Below are positions 36,266 to 45,951 of a stretch of DNA of 64,000 bases, piece by piece. The notes under the pieces are model-generated. The model had not been told where the DNA came from, did no database searches, and worked only from the letters and a program-made list of their open reading frames with translations. This stretch comes from an uncultured Erythrobacter sp. GTDB lineage: Bacteria > Pseudomonadota > Alphaproteobacteria > Sphingomonadales > Sphingomonadaceae. The first letter of the stretch is position 1. Each line of letters starts with the position of its first letter. Location of the stretch: positions 372,001-436,000 of the forward strand of contig CANMOQ010000003.1 in NCBI GenBank assembly GCA_947499505.1, read 5' to 3'. The position numbers and the translations under genes were made by a program.

Positions 36266-39200
36266 GCGAATATGCCCATGTCGAAAAGCCGTTGCTGGGC
36301 CAGCTCGAAGGGCTGGGCTGGACGGTGATCGACCAGGGTAGCGGTATCCCGACCGATCCCGCACAATCTCTGCGTACCAGTTTCCGCCAGCTGCACTTGC
36401 CCGATGTCTTTCGCCAATCGATCCGCGCGCTCAACCGCACCAAGGACGGCGACGAATGGCTGACCGACCGGCAGCTCGACATGCTGATCGACGAAATCTA
36501 CCGCCAGCCCAATCGCAGCCTGCTGGGAGCGAACGAGGCGGTGCAGGCACTGCTGTTCAAGGCGCAGGTCGACCGCAACGAGGTGACGGGAGAGGAAGAC
36601 CCGACCGTCCGCCTGATCGACTTCGCCGATCCCGCCCGCAACACCTTCCACGCGATCAACCAGTTCCGCGTCGATACACCGGGCTGCGTGAAGGGCTTCA
36701 TCATCCCCGATGTGGTGCTGTTCGTGAATGGCCTGCCGCTAGTGGTGATCGAAGGAAAGGTCGGCGATGCCAACACTGCCAACCCGATGCACGAGGCTTT
36801 CGTCCAACTGCAACGCTATCGCGGCGCACGGCCCGAAACCGAAGCTGCCGGTCTCCGGGAAGGCGAACCGAAGCTGTTCTACACCAACCTCGCGGTCGTG
36901 CGCACCTGCGGGGAAGCGGCGGAATTCGGATCGATCACCAGTGCGCCAGAACACTTCTACAGCTGGCGTAATATCTGGCCTGAGAAGTATTCCGAGATCG
37001 ATCCGCCGCTCGGTGTCGTGCGTCCGCAGGAAGAACTGACACAAGGCCTGCTCAACCCGCGCGCCCTTCTTGACATGCTGCGCACCTGCTCGGTCTTCAT
37101 GGACCTACCCAATGGCAAGCGGATCAAAGTACTCGCCCGCTATCAACAGCACCGCGCTGCGCGGAAGATTGTCGAGCGGCTGCGCAATGGACAATCGCGC
37201 GAAGAACGCAGCGGTGTTGTCTGGCACACGCAAGGTTCGGGCAAATCGCTCACCATGGTCTTCGTCGGAAGGATGCTCCGCGCATCCAGCGATCTCAACG
37301 ACTTCAAAATACTGATGGTAGTCGACCGGGCCGATCTGGAAGACCAACTCTCTGCCACCGCCAGACTAATCGGTGGCAAGGTCAATGTCATCGAAAGCCG
37401 GGCCGATGTGCGCGATCAACTCGCCTCTCCCGCTTCGGACATCAACATGGTGATGGTCCACAAATTCCTAGAGGCGAAGGAGGACCTGTCCGACGGTTTG
37501 CGCGAGAAGTTGGGCCGCTACGCCCCGCCGCCAAGCGCCGAGAGCTTCGGCACGGTTAACGAGTCAGACCGTATCCTTATCATGGTCGACGAAGCCCACC
37601 GCACACAGGGCAGCGACATGGGTGACAATCTGTTCGAGGCCTTTCCCAATGCTGCACGCGTGGCCTTCACCGGCACCCCGCTGATCACCGACCGTCATGC
37701 GGGCAAGAAGACAGTGAAACGTTTCGGCGAGTATATCGACACCTACAAACTGATGGACGCGGTCGAGGACGGCGCGACACTCAAGATCCTCTACGAAGGC
37801 CGCACCGCCAACACTGCGCTGCGAGACAAGGCGGAATTTGACGAGGCGTTTGAAGATCTCTTCGCGGATCGCACGCCCGAGGAATTGCTAGCGATCAAGA
37901 AGAAGTATGGCGCGACTGGAGATATCCTGGAAGCGGAAGGCCGGATCGCTGCAATCGCTCGCGATATCGTAAATCACTACGTCGACAACATCTTGCCTAA
38001 TGGCTTCAAGGCGCAGGTCGTGTGCCATTCAAAGCTCGCCGCCGTGCGATATCAGAAGGCCCTGCGCTATGCCTTGAAGGAGCGGCTGGAGGAAGAGCGG
38101 GCCAAGACTGAACTTGATGACGAAGCGATCAAACGCATCGCGTTTCTGAAAGTAGCGGTCGTCATATCCTCTGACGGTACCAACGAGTCAGCTGAGATCA
38201 CCAACGCTCGCAAGGCAGCGAAGGCAGCGAACGCCGTTGAGAATTTCTGCAAACCTTTTGCCTTAGATGACTACGACAAGACCAACACGGGCATCGCGTT
38301 TCTTGTCGTGTGCGATATGCTGCTGACCGGCTTCGACGCTCCGATCGAGCAGGTCATGTACATCGACAAGAAGCTGAAGGAGCATAATCTCCTCCAGGCC
38401 ATCGCGCGCGTGAACCGAGTGACACATGGCAAGCGACGCGGCTTCATTGTCGACTATATCGGTCTTGCCAATCACCTGACGGACGCGCTCAAGATTTACG
38501 CGGACGAAGAGCTGGAAGACCTGCAGGCGGGATTGCAGAATATCAGTTCGGAGTTGCCAATCCTGGAAGAGCGCTACCGCCGTTTGCTCCAGCATTTTCA
38601 GGGTCTGGGCGTCAACGAGATCGAGCGGTTTCTGACAGCGTCACTGGCTGGACCTGATGAAGAGGCCGCCGTCATTCACAAGGCGGTCGATGCGCTGGAG
38701 AACATCAAGGCGCGGGCCGACTTTGAGGTGTTCCTCAAGAAATTTCTCATGAGTCTCGACCTGATCCTTCCGGGTTCGGCGGCACATGAATATCGTGGTC
38801 CGGCCAGGCGTTTCGGTTATCTGATGCGCATGGCGAAAGAGCGCTACAAGGATGACTCGATCAACTTCGCAGGGGTCGGCGAGAAGGTTGCAGCGCTGAT
38901 CAACCACCATCTCATCGAGCTGGGTATCGATCCGCAGATCCCGCCAATCGAACTGCTTGATCCGGAATTTGTCGATCATGTCACAGGGCATGCCGGGACT
39001 AGTACGCGGGCGAAGGCGAGCGAGATGGAGCACGCCATCCGCAAACATTGCACCATTCACTTCGACGAGGACCCTGCCTTCTTCAAGCGAATGAGCGAAA
39101 AGCTCGACACTCTTATCGCTAAGCATGGTGACGACTGGAAAGCCCTCGCAGAACACTACGAAGAGCTGCGGGCGGAAATTAGGGCCGGTCGAGGCGAAGA

Positions 39201-39516
39201 AGGTACCGAGCAGCCGGCCGAAGTCCAGGTGTTCCGAGCAAACCTTTTCGACCTGATCGGCGACGGTGTGACGCTCTCTAACGAGGACGCGGTGCTGCTT
39301 GATGCACTGGCGACACGCATCGTCGAAATCACTCGAGAGGCGATCACGATCGTCGATTTTTGGAGAAAGCCCGACCAGGTCCGCCGATTAAGAGCAGACA
39401 TTGATACGGAGGTCATGGTGTCTGGAATAGCGCCTGTACAAGACAACCATCAACGGATCGCGATTGAGCTAACTAAACTTGCCGAGAAGCGGCATGCAGA
39501 ATTGCTTCGATCATGA
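36262..39516 (+). CDS. hsdR: Type I restriction endonuclease subunit HsdR
   Basis: 1,084 residues. The N-terminal PD-(D/E)xK nuclease domain shows Asp150 and the E164-x-K166 pair (PDVVLFVNGLPLVVIEGK). The superfamily-2 translocase has Walker A HTQGSGKS (Lys328), DEAH at 443-446 and FTGTP soon after, followed by the second RecA-like domain (QAIARVNR) and a long helical C-terminus. All key residues are intact. With HsdM and HsdS it would translocate DNA and cleave unmethylated targets. Its ATG overlaps the hsdS stop, and its own stop overlaps the next ATG, so the operon is translationally coupled. Confidence 0.94.
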   Translation: MSEYAHVEKPLLGQLEGLGWTVIDQGSGIPTDPAQSLRTSFRQLHLPDVFRQSIRALNRTKDGDEWLTDRQLDMLIDEIYRQPNRSLLGANEAVQALLFKAQVDRNEVTGEEDPTVRLIDFADPARNTFHAINQFRVDTPGCVKGFIIPDVVLFVNGLPLVVIEGKVGDANTANPMHEAFVQLQRYRGARPETEAAGLREGEPKLFYTNLAVVRTCGEAAEFGSITSAPEHFYSWRNIWPEKYSEIDPPLGVVRPQEELTQGLLNPRALLDMLRTCSVFMDLPNGKRIKVLARYQQHRAARKIVERLRNGQSREERSGVVWHTQGSGKSLTMVFVGRMLRASSDLNDFKILMVVDRADLEDQLSATARLIGGKVNVIESRADVRDQLASPASDINMVMVHKFLEAKEDLSDGLREKLGRYAPPPSAESFGTVNESDRILIMVDEAHRTQGSDMGDNLFEAFPNAARVAFTGTPLITDRHAGKKTVKRFGEYIDTYKLMDAVEDGATLKILYEGRTANTALRDKAEFDEAFEDLFADRTPEELLAIKKKYGATGDILEAEGRIAAIARDIVNHYVDNILPNGFKAQVVCHSKLAAVRYQKALRYALKERLEEERAKTELDDEAIKRIAFLKVAVVISSDGTNESAEITNARKAAKAANAVENFCKPFALDDYDKTNTGIAFLVVCDMLLTGFDAPIEQVMYIDKKLKEHNLLQAIARVNRVTHGKRRGFIVDYIGLANHLTDALKIYADEELEDLQAGLQNISSELPILEERYRRLLQHFQGLGVNEIERFLTASLAGPDEEAAVIHKAVDALENIKARADFEVFLKKFLMSLDLILPGSAAHEYRGPARRFGYLMRMAKERYKDDSINFAGVGEKVAALINHHLIELGIDPQIPPIELLDPEFVDHVTGHAGTSTRAKASEMEHAIRKHCTIHFDEDPAFFKRMSEKLDTLIAKHGDDWKALAEHYEELRAEIRAGRGEEGTEQPAEVQVFRANLFDLIGDGVTLSNEDAVLLDALATRIVEITREAITIVDFWRKPDQVRRLRADIDTEVMVSGIAPVQDNHQRIAIELTKLAEKRHAELLRS

Positions 39517-40214
39517 AGATGTGCGCACAAGACATCGAGTTCACTCTTATTCGGAGCGACAGGAAAACAGCCGATATCGTGATCGAGCGATCCGGTGACG
39601 TTATCGTGCGAGCGCCAAACGAAATCGACGATAGGAAGCTTCTCCAGGCAGTCGCTGATCGCGCACTTTGGGTGCATCGATCGCTTGCCGAATGGGAAAG
39701 CTTGAATGTTAGCAAGCGAATGAGACCCATCGCCCAGGGGCAGGGGTTCGCCTACCTTGGTCGCTCCTATCGGCTCAAGTTTGTCAAAAACGCCATGACC
39801 CCACTCGTTCTGAAGAATGGCCGATGGGAGATTTGTGAGAAGTTTGTGGAAGAGGCCGGGGAAGCGGGAGCGCGGAAGGCCTTTCGGGACTTCTACATCG
39901 AGAAGGGCAGAAAAGTCTTTGGCGACAGAGTTGCCCACTTTGCGCCCAGAGTTGGGGTTGCCCCCGGCGAAATAGCGGTGAAGGAGCTAGGATATCACTG
40001 GGCATCATGCGGTGCAGGAGGGGCACTCAATTTTCACTGGAAGACGCTGATGGCCCCGCAAACCGTCATTGACTACATTGTGGTTCACGAGCTCTGTCAC
40101 TTACGTCATCGTGACCATTCCGATGCGTTCTGGAACGAGGTCGACAAAGTCTTACCGAGCTTCAGACAACGGAAGAATTGGCTGAGGGAGAATGGGGCAG
40201 CGTTGGATCTTTAG
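39513..40214 (+). CDS. YgjP-like (M48/DUF45) zinc metallopeptidase
   Basis: 233 residues. The zinc signature HELCH (192-196) is followed by HRDHSDAFW, the usual third-ligand region of the YgjP/DUF45 family. The N-terminal half is the family's beta-rich domain (VIVRAPNEIDDRKLLQAV and AYLGRSYRLKF). There is no signal peptide, so it is cytosolic. The family frequently sits next to type I restriction operons. Here its ATG overlaps the hsdR stop by four bases, so it is the fourth gene of that operon. Its role in restriction is not established. Confidence 0.88.
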   Translation: MKMCAQDIEFTLIRSDRKTADIVIERSGDVIVRAPNEIDDRKLLQAVADRALWVHRSLAEWESLNVSKRMRPIAQGQGFAYLGRSYRLKFVKNAMTPLVLKNGRWEICEKFVEEAGEAGARKAFRDFYIEKGRKVFGDRVAHFAPRVGVAPGEIAVKELGYHWASCGAGGALNFHWKTLMAPQTVIDYIVVHELCHLRHRDHSDAFWNEVDKVLPSFRQRKNWLRENGAALDL

Positions 40215-40255
40215 CGACTAGGCTGACTGCATTATGCAAAGCCATTGGGGCGTAA

Positions 40256-41518
40256 CTATAGCTGCAGCCGTACGAGGTTTGCCCGCGCTGAAATCGCGTT
40301 CGAAAGTTCCTGGATGTGGTCGGTATCTGTGAGCCCGCGCACCGCAATTCCGGCTTCGATTGCCGCGCCGATCTTTGCAGCGATTTCAGAAACCTGTCTT
40401 TTAATGTACGGGGTACCAAGCCCTGCCTCCTCCGCGAACCTCGCCACACTATCTCTGTCAAATTCTTCGAGTGTCGCCGCGCGGCCAAAGCGCATTGCGA
40501 GCCTCGGCGACAACTCCTTCCACATATGCGTGGCGACAAGGTCGTAAAGCGGGGCGAGCACAACCTCGCCGTTTTCCCGGCGCAGTAGACTATAGTTCTT
40601 AGCGTGGGCATCGGCGTTGCCGATGATGAGATTGAAGATCGCCGCGTCGGCGAGCTTCAGCACTTCGCGCGCTGGCCGCGTCGCAGCGCTGCGCAACAGC
40701 GCGAAGCTATGGCGGAAAGTCGGCCCGCCCTCCGCCGCGTATTTGCGGTTTGAGGGGACGCTTAGTGCCTGAGCGAAGTCTTCCTGATGCAGGCGTTTCG
40801 TTTTTCCCTCGACCGACATCCGGTCATAGCGTTCGACCAGCAGCAACGGCTTCCCGGCCACCTCGCGCCACTCTGCAGTGGCAGCATCAATGCCCACCGC
40901 GCGCGCCAGTGCGAGGCAGAAGGCCTCATTAGCAGCTAATCCGGCAAAGCGATCCGGTTCAGGCTTGATCAGGTGCGTGGATGGTTCTCCAGGGCGAGGG
41001 ATCGCAATGCCACCGTCCGCAGTGAGCAGCACCGGCAGTTTGCTCTGTGCGCCTGCAAGGCTGAGCCTCGCGCCGCCCTCGCCTGCCAGCATGGGCACAG
41101 CTGGCAACCGATCGAGCAGTTTCGCTAGCTCGCCCTCTTGGAGTGGTTCTGGAGTGGTCTCGGAGCAGTCCTGGAGCGGTTCTTCGTGTTTGGGCAGGAA
41201 GGCTAGAGCACCGGCAACATCTCCGCCCAAGGCCTCAAGCAGGCGAAACGGATTGTCGGGCGAAACTCCAAGTGCCCGAGCGATAGCGGTGCGCTGGCTT
41301 TCTTCGGGAAGCAGCCCACCAAAAACGGCCTTGCACGCATGGTCCTTAAACGGCTCTTGCTTCTTAGGCATCGCATGGGAAAGCGCCGGGGCAGTTTCAT
41401 CAGCCAGCCATTCAGGCGTATATGCGAAATGCATCGCGCCACCTTTGTCGATCGAGAGTTCGCCTACCTTGCGCTCGTCCCACCAGACCACAAGCGTATC
41501 CAGAATTGGCAGCGTCAC
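40256..41518 (-). CDS. hipA: HipA-family serine/threonine kinase toxin
   Basis: 420 residues, normal for the family. The N-terminal subdomain (LPILDTLVVWWDERKVGEL) is followed by the HipA core with GAQSK (156-160, P-loop-like), HQEDFAQ, the catalytic loop NADAHAKN (Asp303, Asn308) and the metal Asp in YDL (326). All active residues are present, so it should be an active kinase unless held by HipB. E. coli HipA phosphorylates glutamyl-tRNA synthetase and induces persistence; the target here is unknown. Its ATG overlaps the hipB stop. It is convergent with the metallopeptidase gene, ~40 bases away. Confidence 0.92.
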   Translation of the reverse strand: MTLPILDTLVVWWDERKVGELSIDKGGAMHFAYTPEWLADETAPALSHAMPKKQEPFKDHACKAVFGGLLPEESQRTAIARALGVSPDNPFRLLEALGGDVAGALAFLPKHEEPLQDCSETTPEPLQEGELAKLLDRLPAVPMLAGEGGARLSLAGAQSKLPVLLTADGGIAIPRPGEPSTHLIKPEPDRFAGLAANEAFCLALARAVGIDAATAEWREVAGKPLLLVERYDRMSVEGKTKRLHQEDFAQALSVPSNRKYAAEGGPTFRHSFALLRSAATRPAREVLKLADAAIFNLIIGNADAHAKNYSLLRRENGEVVLAPLYDLVATHMWKELSPRLAMRFGRAATLEEFDRDSVARFAEEAGLGTPYIKRQVSEIAAKIGAAIEAGIAVRGLTDTDHIQELSNAISARANLVRLQL

Positions 41519-41772
41519 TCCGCCTCATCCTTCTTGGGCGCGACCGCTCGACCCGCTATCACGATCCCGTCAGGCCGCTTGATTTGCAATTCACAACCAA
41601 GTGCGGCGAGAACATCGAGCACTTTGCCCATCTGGACGGTTACCTTCCCTCGCTCCAGTTCAACGAGGAAGCGCAAGCCGACGCCGCTTGCAGCAGCCAA
41701 CTCGTCCTGGCGCAGACTAAGCTCCTTGCGTTCGTCGCGAATGATTTGGCCGATAGTGGCAACATCGAGCAT
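41515..41772 (-). CDS. hipB: HipB-family antitoxin, Xre-type regulator
   Basis: About 85 residues with one helix-turn-helix of the Xre/Cro type (IGQIIRDERKELSLRQDELAAASGVGLRFLVELERGK). A short tail (VIAGRAVAPKKDEAE) may contact HipA. Start: the ATG at 41772 lies 8 bases after AAGG; a second ATG two codons earlier is too near it, and the long upstream extension runs through the operator palindromes. It binds DNA to repress its own operon and neutralises HipA, as in other hip loci. Confidence 0.9.
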   Translation of the reverse strand: MLDVATIGQIIRDERKELSLRQDELAAASGVGLRFLVELERGKVTVQMGKVLDVLAALGCELQIKRPDGIVIAGRAVAPKKDEAE

Positions 41773-41784
41773 CAGCATTACCTT

Positions 41785-41796
41785 TCCCGAACGGGG
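41785..41796. promoter_or_regulatory. hip operator site 1
   Basis: TCCCGAACGGGG followed by AATAT, just upstream of the hipB Shine-Dalgarno. It is the promoter-proximal member of three TCCCGWAMGGGR-type palindromes. Confidence 0.7.
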
Positions 41797-41833
41797 AATA
41801 TATGCGGATATTGGATCGATTTCAAGGGACTTT

Positions 41834-41845
41834 TCCCGAAAGGGA
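41834..41845. promoter_or_regulatory. hip operator site 2
   Basis: TCCCGAAAGGGA followed by TATTT, 49 bases from site 1. Confidence 0.7.
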
Positions 41846-41883
41846 TATTTCGTGCTCGAAGAACGGCTATGGAGGGCACGCTT

Positions 41884-41895
41884 TCCCGTACGGGA
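41884..41895. promoter_or_regulatory. hip operator site 3
   Basis: TCCCGTACGGGA followed by CATAT, a perfect 12 bp palindrome 50 bases from site 2. Confidence 0.7.
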
Positions 41896-42137
41896 CATAT
41901 TCTACGTCTCCAAAATTTTGTGATACTCAGCCAAAAGCTACTCAAAATCGGAGGCTCAAATCGCAATTCAGGGAAGCCGGGGAGCAATTGTGGTAAAGAG
42001 CCCTACAGACGCCCCGCATTCCCCTTAAACCACAAGTGGTTGCATCAGCCTACTTGCCACCTCCGTCTCCGCCACCATCTTTCAGGAATGTTGAAACAGG
42101 CTGCGCGGCTACAATTGGGCGCCACCTAACCCGTTGG
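41896..42137. other. Intergenic region at the right edge of the accessory block
   Basis: About 240 bases with no supported gene. It contains an AACCAC-AA-GTGGTT palindrome at 42028-42041. No tRNA, attachment repeat or integrase remnant was seen, so the edge of the accessory block cannot be fixed. Confidence 0.4.
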
Positions 42138-44081
42138 TCACCGGGTGACGGTTGCGGGGCTCGCGTTTTCTCGCGCTTCGCTTTCCAAGACCTTGCTCAG
42201 CTCGCCTACGCTCATTGGTTGGCCAAACAGAAATCCTTGGACGGCATCGGCGCCGACGCGCTTGGCAACTAAGAGGTCGACCTCGCTCTCGATACCCTCG
42301 AGCAGGCATTCCACACCCAAGGTGCGCGCCATGCCCGCCAGTGAAAAGAGGACCTTCTCGGTCATAGGATCGCCGGAATTTTCCATTAACGAACGATCCA
42401 CTTTCAGCTTTTCAATGGGCAGGCGCCGCAGATAGCTGAAGTTGGAATAGCCAGTGCCAAAATCGTCCAGAGCGATGGAGAAGCCCATTTCAGACAGACG
42501 CTTGAGATTGGTGGTCGCCTTATCGAGATCGATCATCATCGCCGTCTCGGTCACTTCGAATTCGACCAACGCCGGGTCAATTTTGAACTCGTGAGCCATG
42601 TCGATGATCTGATCAATGCTCGGATCGCTGATCAGATCATGGCAGGATAGGTTGATTGCGATCGGCACTGGGGCTGCCCACAAGGACAGCGTGCGGAACG
42701 CCTTTTCAACCACGGTCAGCGTGATCTGCGTGATTAGGCCGCTTTCTTCTGCGACTTTGATGAATTTGCTCGGCTCCACATCGCCGATAATAGGGCTCGA
42801 CCAGCGGGCCAACGCTTCTGCCCGGACGATCCGGTTCTGACGCAAATCCACCTGCGGTTGATACAGCAGTTCAATCTCATCTGGCAGGCTCGCAAAACGC
42901 AGAGCTTGCTCGACTTTATAGCGTTCATCCGCTTGCTTCGCGTGAGCCGCGGTAAAGACGACTGTGCGGTTTTTGCCCTGCTTTTTGGCCGCCATCAAAG
43001 CGTAGTCAGCTTCATTGATTTGCGACCGCGCGCTTTGCGAGAGTTCCATCATCTTGCATCCAATGGACCCCGAAATGCGCACATAGCGCCCTTCGATGAC
43101 ATAGGACTTCGCCAGCTCTTCCAGCAATTCGTCGCACCATTGCCGAACGGTCACCTCATTCCCGCCGGACTGTAGGATGATGTTAAACTCATCGCCTCCC
43201 ATCCGGCTGACATGCGCTGTCTCGCCGCAATGTGCGACAAGCCGTTCGGACACTTCCTTAAGCAGCAAATCGCCGACCAAATGGCCGTGCACATCATTAA
43301 CCGCTTTGAACCCATCGAGATCGACCAGGATCAGCCATAGGTTTTCAACCGGCACCTCTGGATCGTCCCGACTCTCTTTTGCCTGGCGAGTGACTTCGTG
43401 TTTGGATTTGCGCAGCGCCTCAAAGAAAGCGCGCCGATTTGGCAGGCCAGTGAGGCTGTCTGAGAGCGACTTGTGTCTCAGGTTCTCGCCGACCACTCGG
43501 GCTTCTTCCAGCTGATCTTCGGCATCAAGCTTTGCCGTGGCGATGTAAGTGATCGCCTTGCGCAGGTAATAGGTGATTGAGACCGAGGCCATGATCGCGC
43601 CAAATACAAGAAATCCGTATGTACCCTGGTCGCTCGCCCCAAGCCGCGGGACGTAGGTCAAGAAAGCAAGACATGCAAAGACGATCGAGAGTACGGATTG
43701 GCGGGTGCTCACGCTGGAAAGCGCAAACAACATAACCAAGATCACAAAATAGACGAGTTTCTCTGCAGCGAACACCAGGTTGAGCGCGAGCATCACGTTC
43801 GCAACGACGAGAAAGTTCATTACCACGAGCATGCGCTCAAGTGTCTTGAACCCGACCGGTCGGCTTAGCTGCACAAATCCCGCGATGCCAATGGCAGCCG
43901 TAAACGATGCCACACCCACCACGGAAAATAGATCAAACCCCTGATAATACCCAAAATTTGTAGGGAGAAGCAGGATGTAATACGCCGCAAACACCGCGAA
44001 ATAGCCGCGAATAATCGGCCTATAGATCTCCTGCACCGCCACAGCAGTGTTGGATTTCATCTTCGCTGATAGCTTCGCCAT
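42138..44081 (-). CDS. Membrane-bound GGDEF/EAL cyclic-di-GMP protein
   Basis: 647 residues. Five or six hydrophobic segments between ~26 and ~172 form an N-terminal membrane sensor. The GGDEF domain has its motif intact at 295-299 (RMGGDEF) but no RxxD inhibitory site at the usual place. The EAL domain has EAL at 422-424, DDFGTGYSN and an EGIE loop, so both cyclase and phosphodiesterase signatures are complete. It should make or break cyclic di-GMP at the inner membrane. It is a single gene; the neighbouring HipBA and HPPD genes give no functional hint. Confidence 0.92.
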   Translation of the reverse strand: MAKLSAKMKSNTAVAVQEIYRPIIRGYFAVFAAYYILLLPTNFGYYQGFDLFSVVGVASFTAAIGIAGFVQLSRPVGFKTLERMLVVMNFLVVANVMLALNLVFAAEKLVYFVILVMLFALSSVSTRQSVLSIVFACLAFLTYVPRLGASDQGTYGFLVFGAIMASVSITYYLRKAITYIATAKLDAEDQLEEARVVGENLRHKSLSDSLTGLPNRRAFFEALRKSKHEVTRQAKESRDDPEVPVENLWLILVDLDGFKAVNDVHGHLVGDLLLKEVSERLVAHCGETAHVSRMGGDEFNIILQSGGNEVTVRQWCDELLEELAKSYVIEGRYVRISGSIGCKMMELSQSARSQINEADYALMAAKKQGKNRTVVFTAAHAKQADERYKVEQALRFASLPDEIELLYQPQVDLRQNRIVRAEALARWSSPIIGDVEPSKFIKVAEESGLITQITLTVVEKAFRTLSLWAAPVPIAINLSCHDLISDPSIDQIIDMAHEFKIDPALVEFEVTETAMMIDLDKATTNLKRLSEMGFSIALDDFGTGYSNFSYLRRLPIEKLKVDRSLMENSGDPMTEKVLFSLAGMARTLGVECLLEGIESEVDLLVAKRVGADAVQGFLFGQPMSVGELSKVLESEARENASPATVTR

Positions 44082-44234
44082 TGGCGTTTAGGCTCCGAGA
44101 TCGAAGGAAACCCAATAGATGCAAGTGGTTAAGGCGAAGTAAGCATTGTCACGCAAATGCTGCGACTTCGCTTTCACGGAACTGTGGAATTTACGTCATT
44201 AAAACAGTGCTAAAGAGCGCAATAATTGTCTGGC

Positions 44235-44807
44235 TTACGCATCGTGCTCTTTGCGCGCCAGTTCATGCAGCCAATCGGCGTGACGCGGGGCTTTTTTCGT
44301 CTCTGACCACTCATCAAGCATCAGCGGGGCGACCCGTTTCAGCTCCGCGTATTGCTCGTCAGTCCCGATGTCAGCGGCAAGCTCGACACGGTGACCATTG
44401 GGATCGAAGAAGTAGATCGATTTGAATATGCCGTGGTGTGTGGGGCCAAGCACGTCGATCCCTTGCGCCTGAACATGCGCCTTGGCCGCGAGCAATTCAG
44501 CTTCGCTGCTAACCCGGAAGGCCAAATGCTGGACCCAAGCCGGCGTGTTCTTGTCGCGGCCCATGTCTGGCTGATTCGGCAGCTCAAAGAACGCCAAAAT
44601 ATTGCCGTTCCCCGCATCGAGGAAGACATGCATGTAGGGGTCGTAATCGCCGGTCGATGGGACATGATCCTCGGCAAAAGCCGTGGTGTATTCCATGCCC
44701 ATCACGCGGGCGTACCACTCGACGGTCTCTTTGGCGTCCTTGCAGCGATAGGCCACGTGATGGACGCCGCCGAGTTTCACGGGGTGCGAGTTAGCGGCCG
44801 CGCTCAT
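44235..44807 (-). CDS. VOC-family (glyoxalase/dioxygenase fold) protein
   Basis: 190 residues. Paired beta-alpha-beta modules begin at [12 protein letters not shown] and at [11 protein letters not shown], with [17 protein letters not shown] closing the fold, so His and Glu ligands for a metal are present. Its ATG overlaps the stop of the HPPD gene, so the two are translationally coupled. A role in tyrosine/homogentisate metabolism is therefore likely, but the reaction is unknown. Confidence 0.85.
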   Translation of the reverse strand: MSAAANSHPVKLGGVHHVAYRCKDAKETVEWYARVMGMEYTTAFAEDHVPSTGDYDPYMHVFLDAGNGNILAFFELPNQPDMGRDKNTPAWVQHLAFRVSSEAELLAAKAHVQAQGIDVLGPTHHGIFKSIYFFDPNGHRVELAADIGTDEQYAELKRVAPLMLDEWSETKKAPRHADWLHELARKEHDA

Positions 44808-45925
44808 TCAGCGGGCTCTTTCTCTACGTCCAGCACACCGCGCGCGACCTGATCGCGCTCAATGCTTTCAAACAGAGCTTTGAAATTGCCTTCGCCAAAA
44901 CCGTCTTTGTAGTCACCCACGCGCTGGATGAATTCGAAGAAGACCGGGCCAATGCGCGGTTCTGCAAAGATCTGGAGAAGCAAGCGAGGGCGGCCACCTT
45001 CGGTCGTTCCATCTAGCAATATTCCGCGCGATTTGAGCGCTGCTTCGTCTTGGCCATGGCCCGGCAGGCGTTCCGACAGCATCTGATAATATGTCTCAGG
45101 CGGGGCGGTCATGAACGGCACATCCAGCTGCTTAAGACGGTCCCAACACGCAACCAGATCATCACAGATCAGGGCAATGTGTTGAATGCCTTCGCCATTG
45201 TACTCGCGCAGATATTCCTCGATCTGCCCCTTGCCGTTTTCGCCTTCCTCATTCAGCGGAATGCGGATCTTGCCATCAGGTGCTGTTAGCGCCTTCGATG
45301 TGAGGCCAGTATATTCGCCCTTGATGTCGAAATAGCGGATTTCCTGGAAGTTGAAGAGCTTCTCGTAGAAATCGGCCCAGTAGGCCATCCGGCCACCATA
45401 GACGTTGTGCGTCAAGTGATCGATCAGTTGGAAACCGCAACCCTCAGGGTGCTTTTCGACGCCAGGCAGGTATTCAAAGTCGATGTCGTAAATAGACAGG
45501 CCTTCGCCCGCGTCATCAGCATAGCGATCAATCAGATAGAGGATCGATCCGCCAATCCCGCGAATGGCCGGAATGCTGAGTTCCATTGGGCCAGGAGCAT
45601 TGGCAACAGGCTCTGCGCCTTGCTCCAAAACATGCTCATAAGCAGCGGCGGCATCACGCACACGGAAACCCATACCGCAAGCGCCAGGGCCGTGTTCGCG
45701 CGCAAAGTACCAAGCAGCGCTGCGCGGCTCATAATTGACGATGAGGTTGATGCCGCCCTGACGCCAAAGATTGACGTCCTTTGAGCGGTGGGTTGCCACA
45801 TGGGTAAAGCCCATGGCTTCAAAAACAGGCTCCAACACACCTTTTTCAGGAGCGCAAAACTCAACAAACTCAAAGCCATCAAGGCCAGCCGGGTTATCGA
45901 ACAGATCAGATGGATGCTTGGTCAT
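44804..45925 (-). CDS. hppD: 4-Hydroxyphenylpyruvate dioxygenase
   Basis: 373 residues, normal for bacterial HPPD. The three iron ligands are visible: His170 (IDHLTHNV), His249 (IQHIAL) and Glu331 (PVFFEFIQR). The enzyme turns 4-hydroxyphenylpyruvate into homogentisate, the committed step of aerobic tyrosine breakdown. No hmgA or fumarylacetoacetate gene is in the window. A GTTAC-N4-GTAAC dyad ~27 bases upstream of the start is a candidate operator. Confidence 0.95.
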   Translation of the reverse strand: MTKHPSDLFDNPAGLDGFEFVEFCAPEKGVLEPVFEAMGFTHVATHRSKDVNLWRQGGINLIVNYEPRSAAWYFAREHGPGACGMGFRVRDAAAAYEHVLEQGAEPVANAPGPMELSIPAIRGIGGSILYLIDRYADDAGEGLSIYDIDFEYLPGVEKHPEGCGFQLIDHLTHNVYGGRMAYWADFYEKLFNFQEIRYFDIKGEYTGLTSKALTAPDGKIRIPLNEEGENGKGQIEEYLREYNGEGIQHIALICDDLVACWDRLKQLDVPFMTAPPETYYQMLSERLPGHGQDEAALKSRGILLDGTTEGGRPRLLLQIFAEPRIGPVFFEFIQRVGDYKDGFGEGNFKALFESIERDQVARGVLDVEKEPAE

Positions 45926-45951
45926 GTACGCGCCTACTCAAGAGCTAATTG

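Noticed and set aside
42028..42041. AACCAC-AA-GTGGTT as an attachment site of the accessory block
   Set aside because: No second copy was seen at the left edge near 28.7 kb and no integrase is present.
42050..42137. A minus-strand tail reading VAAQPVSTFLKDGGGDGGGK before a stop, resembling a gene end
   Set aside because: No start codon lies in this frame after the upstream stretch, which overlaps the GGDEF/EAL gene in another frame; probably chance.
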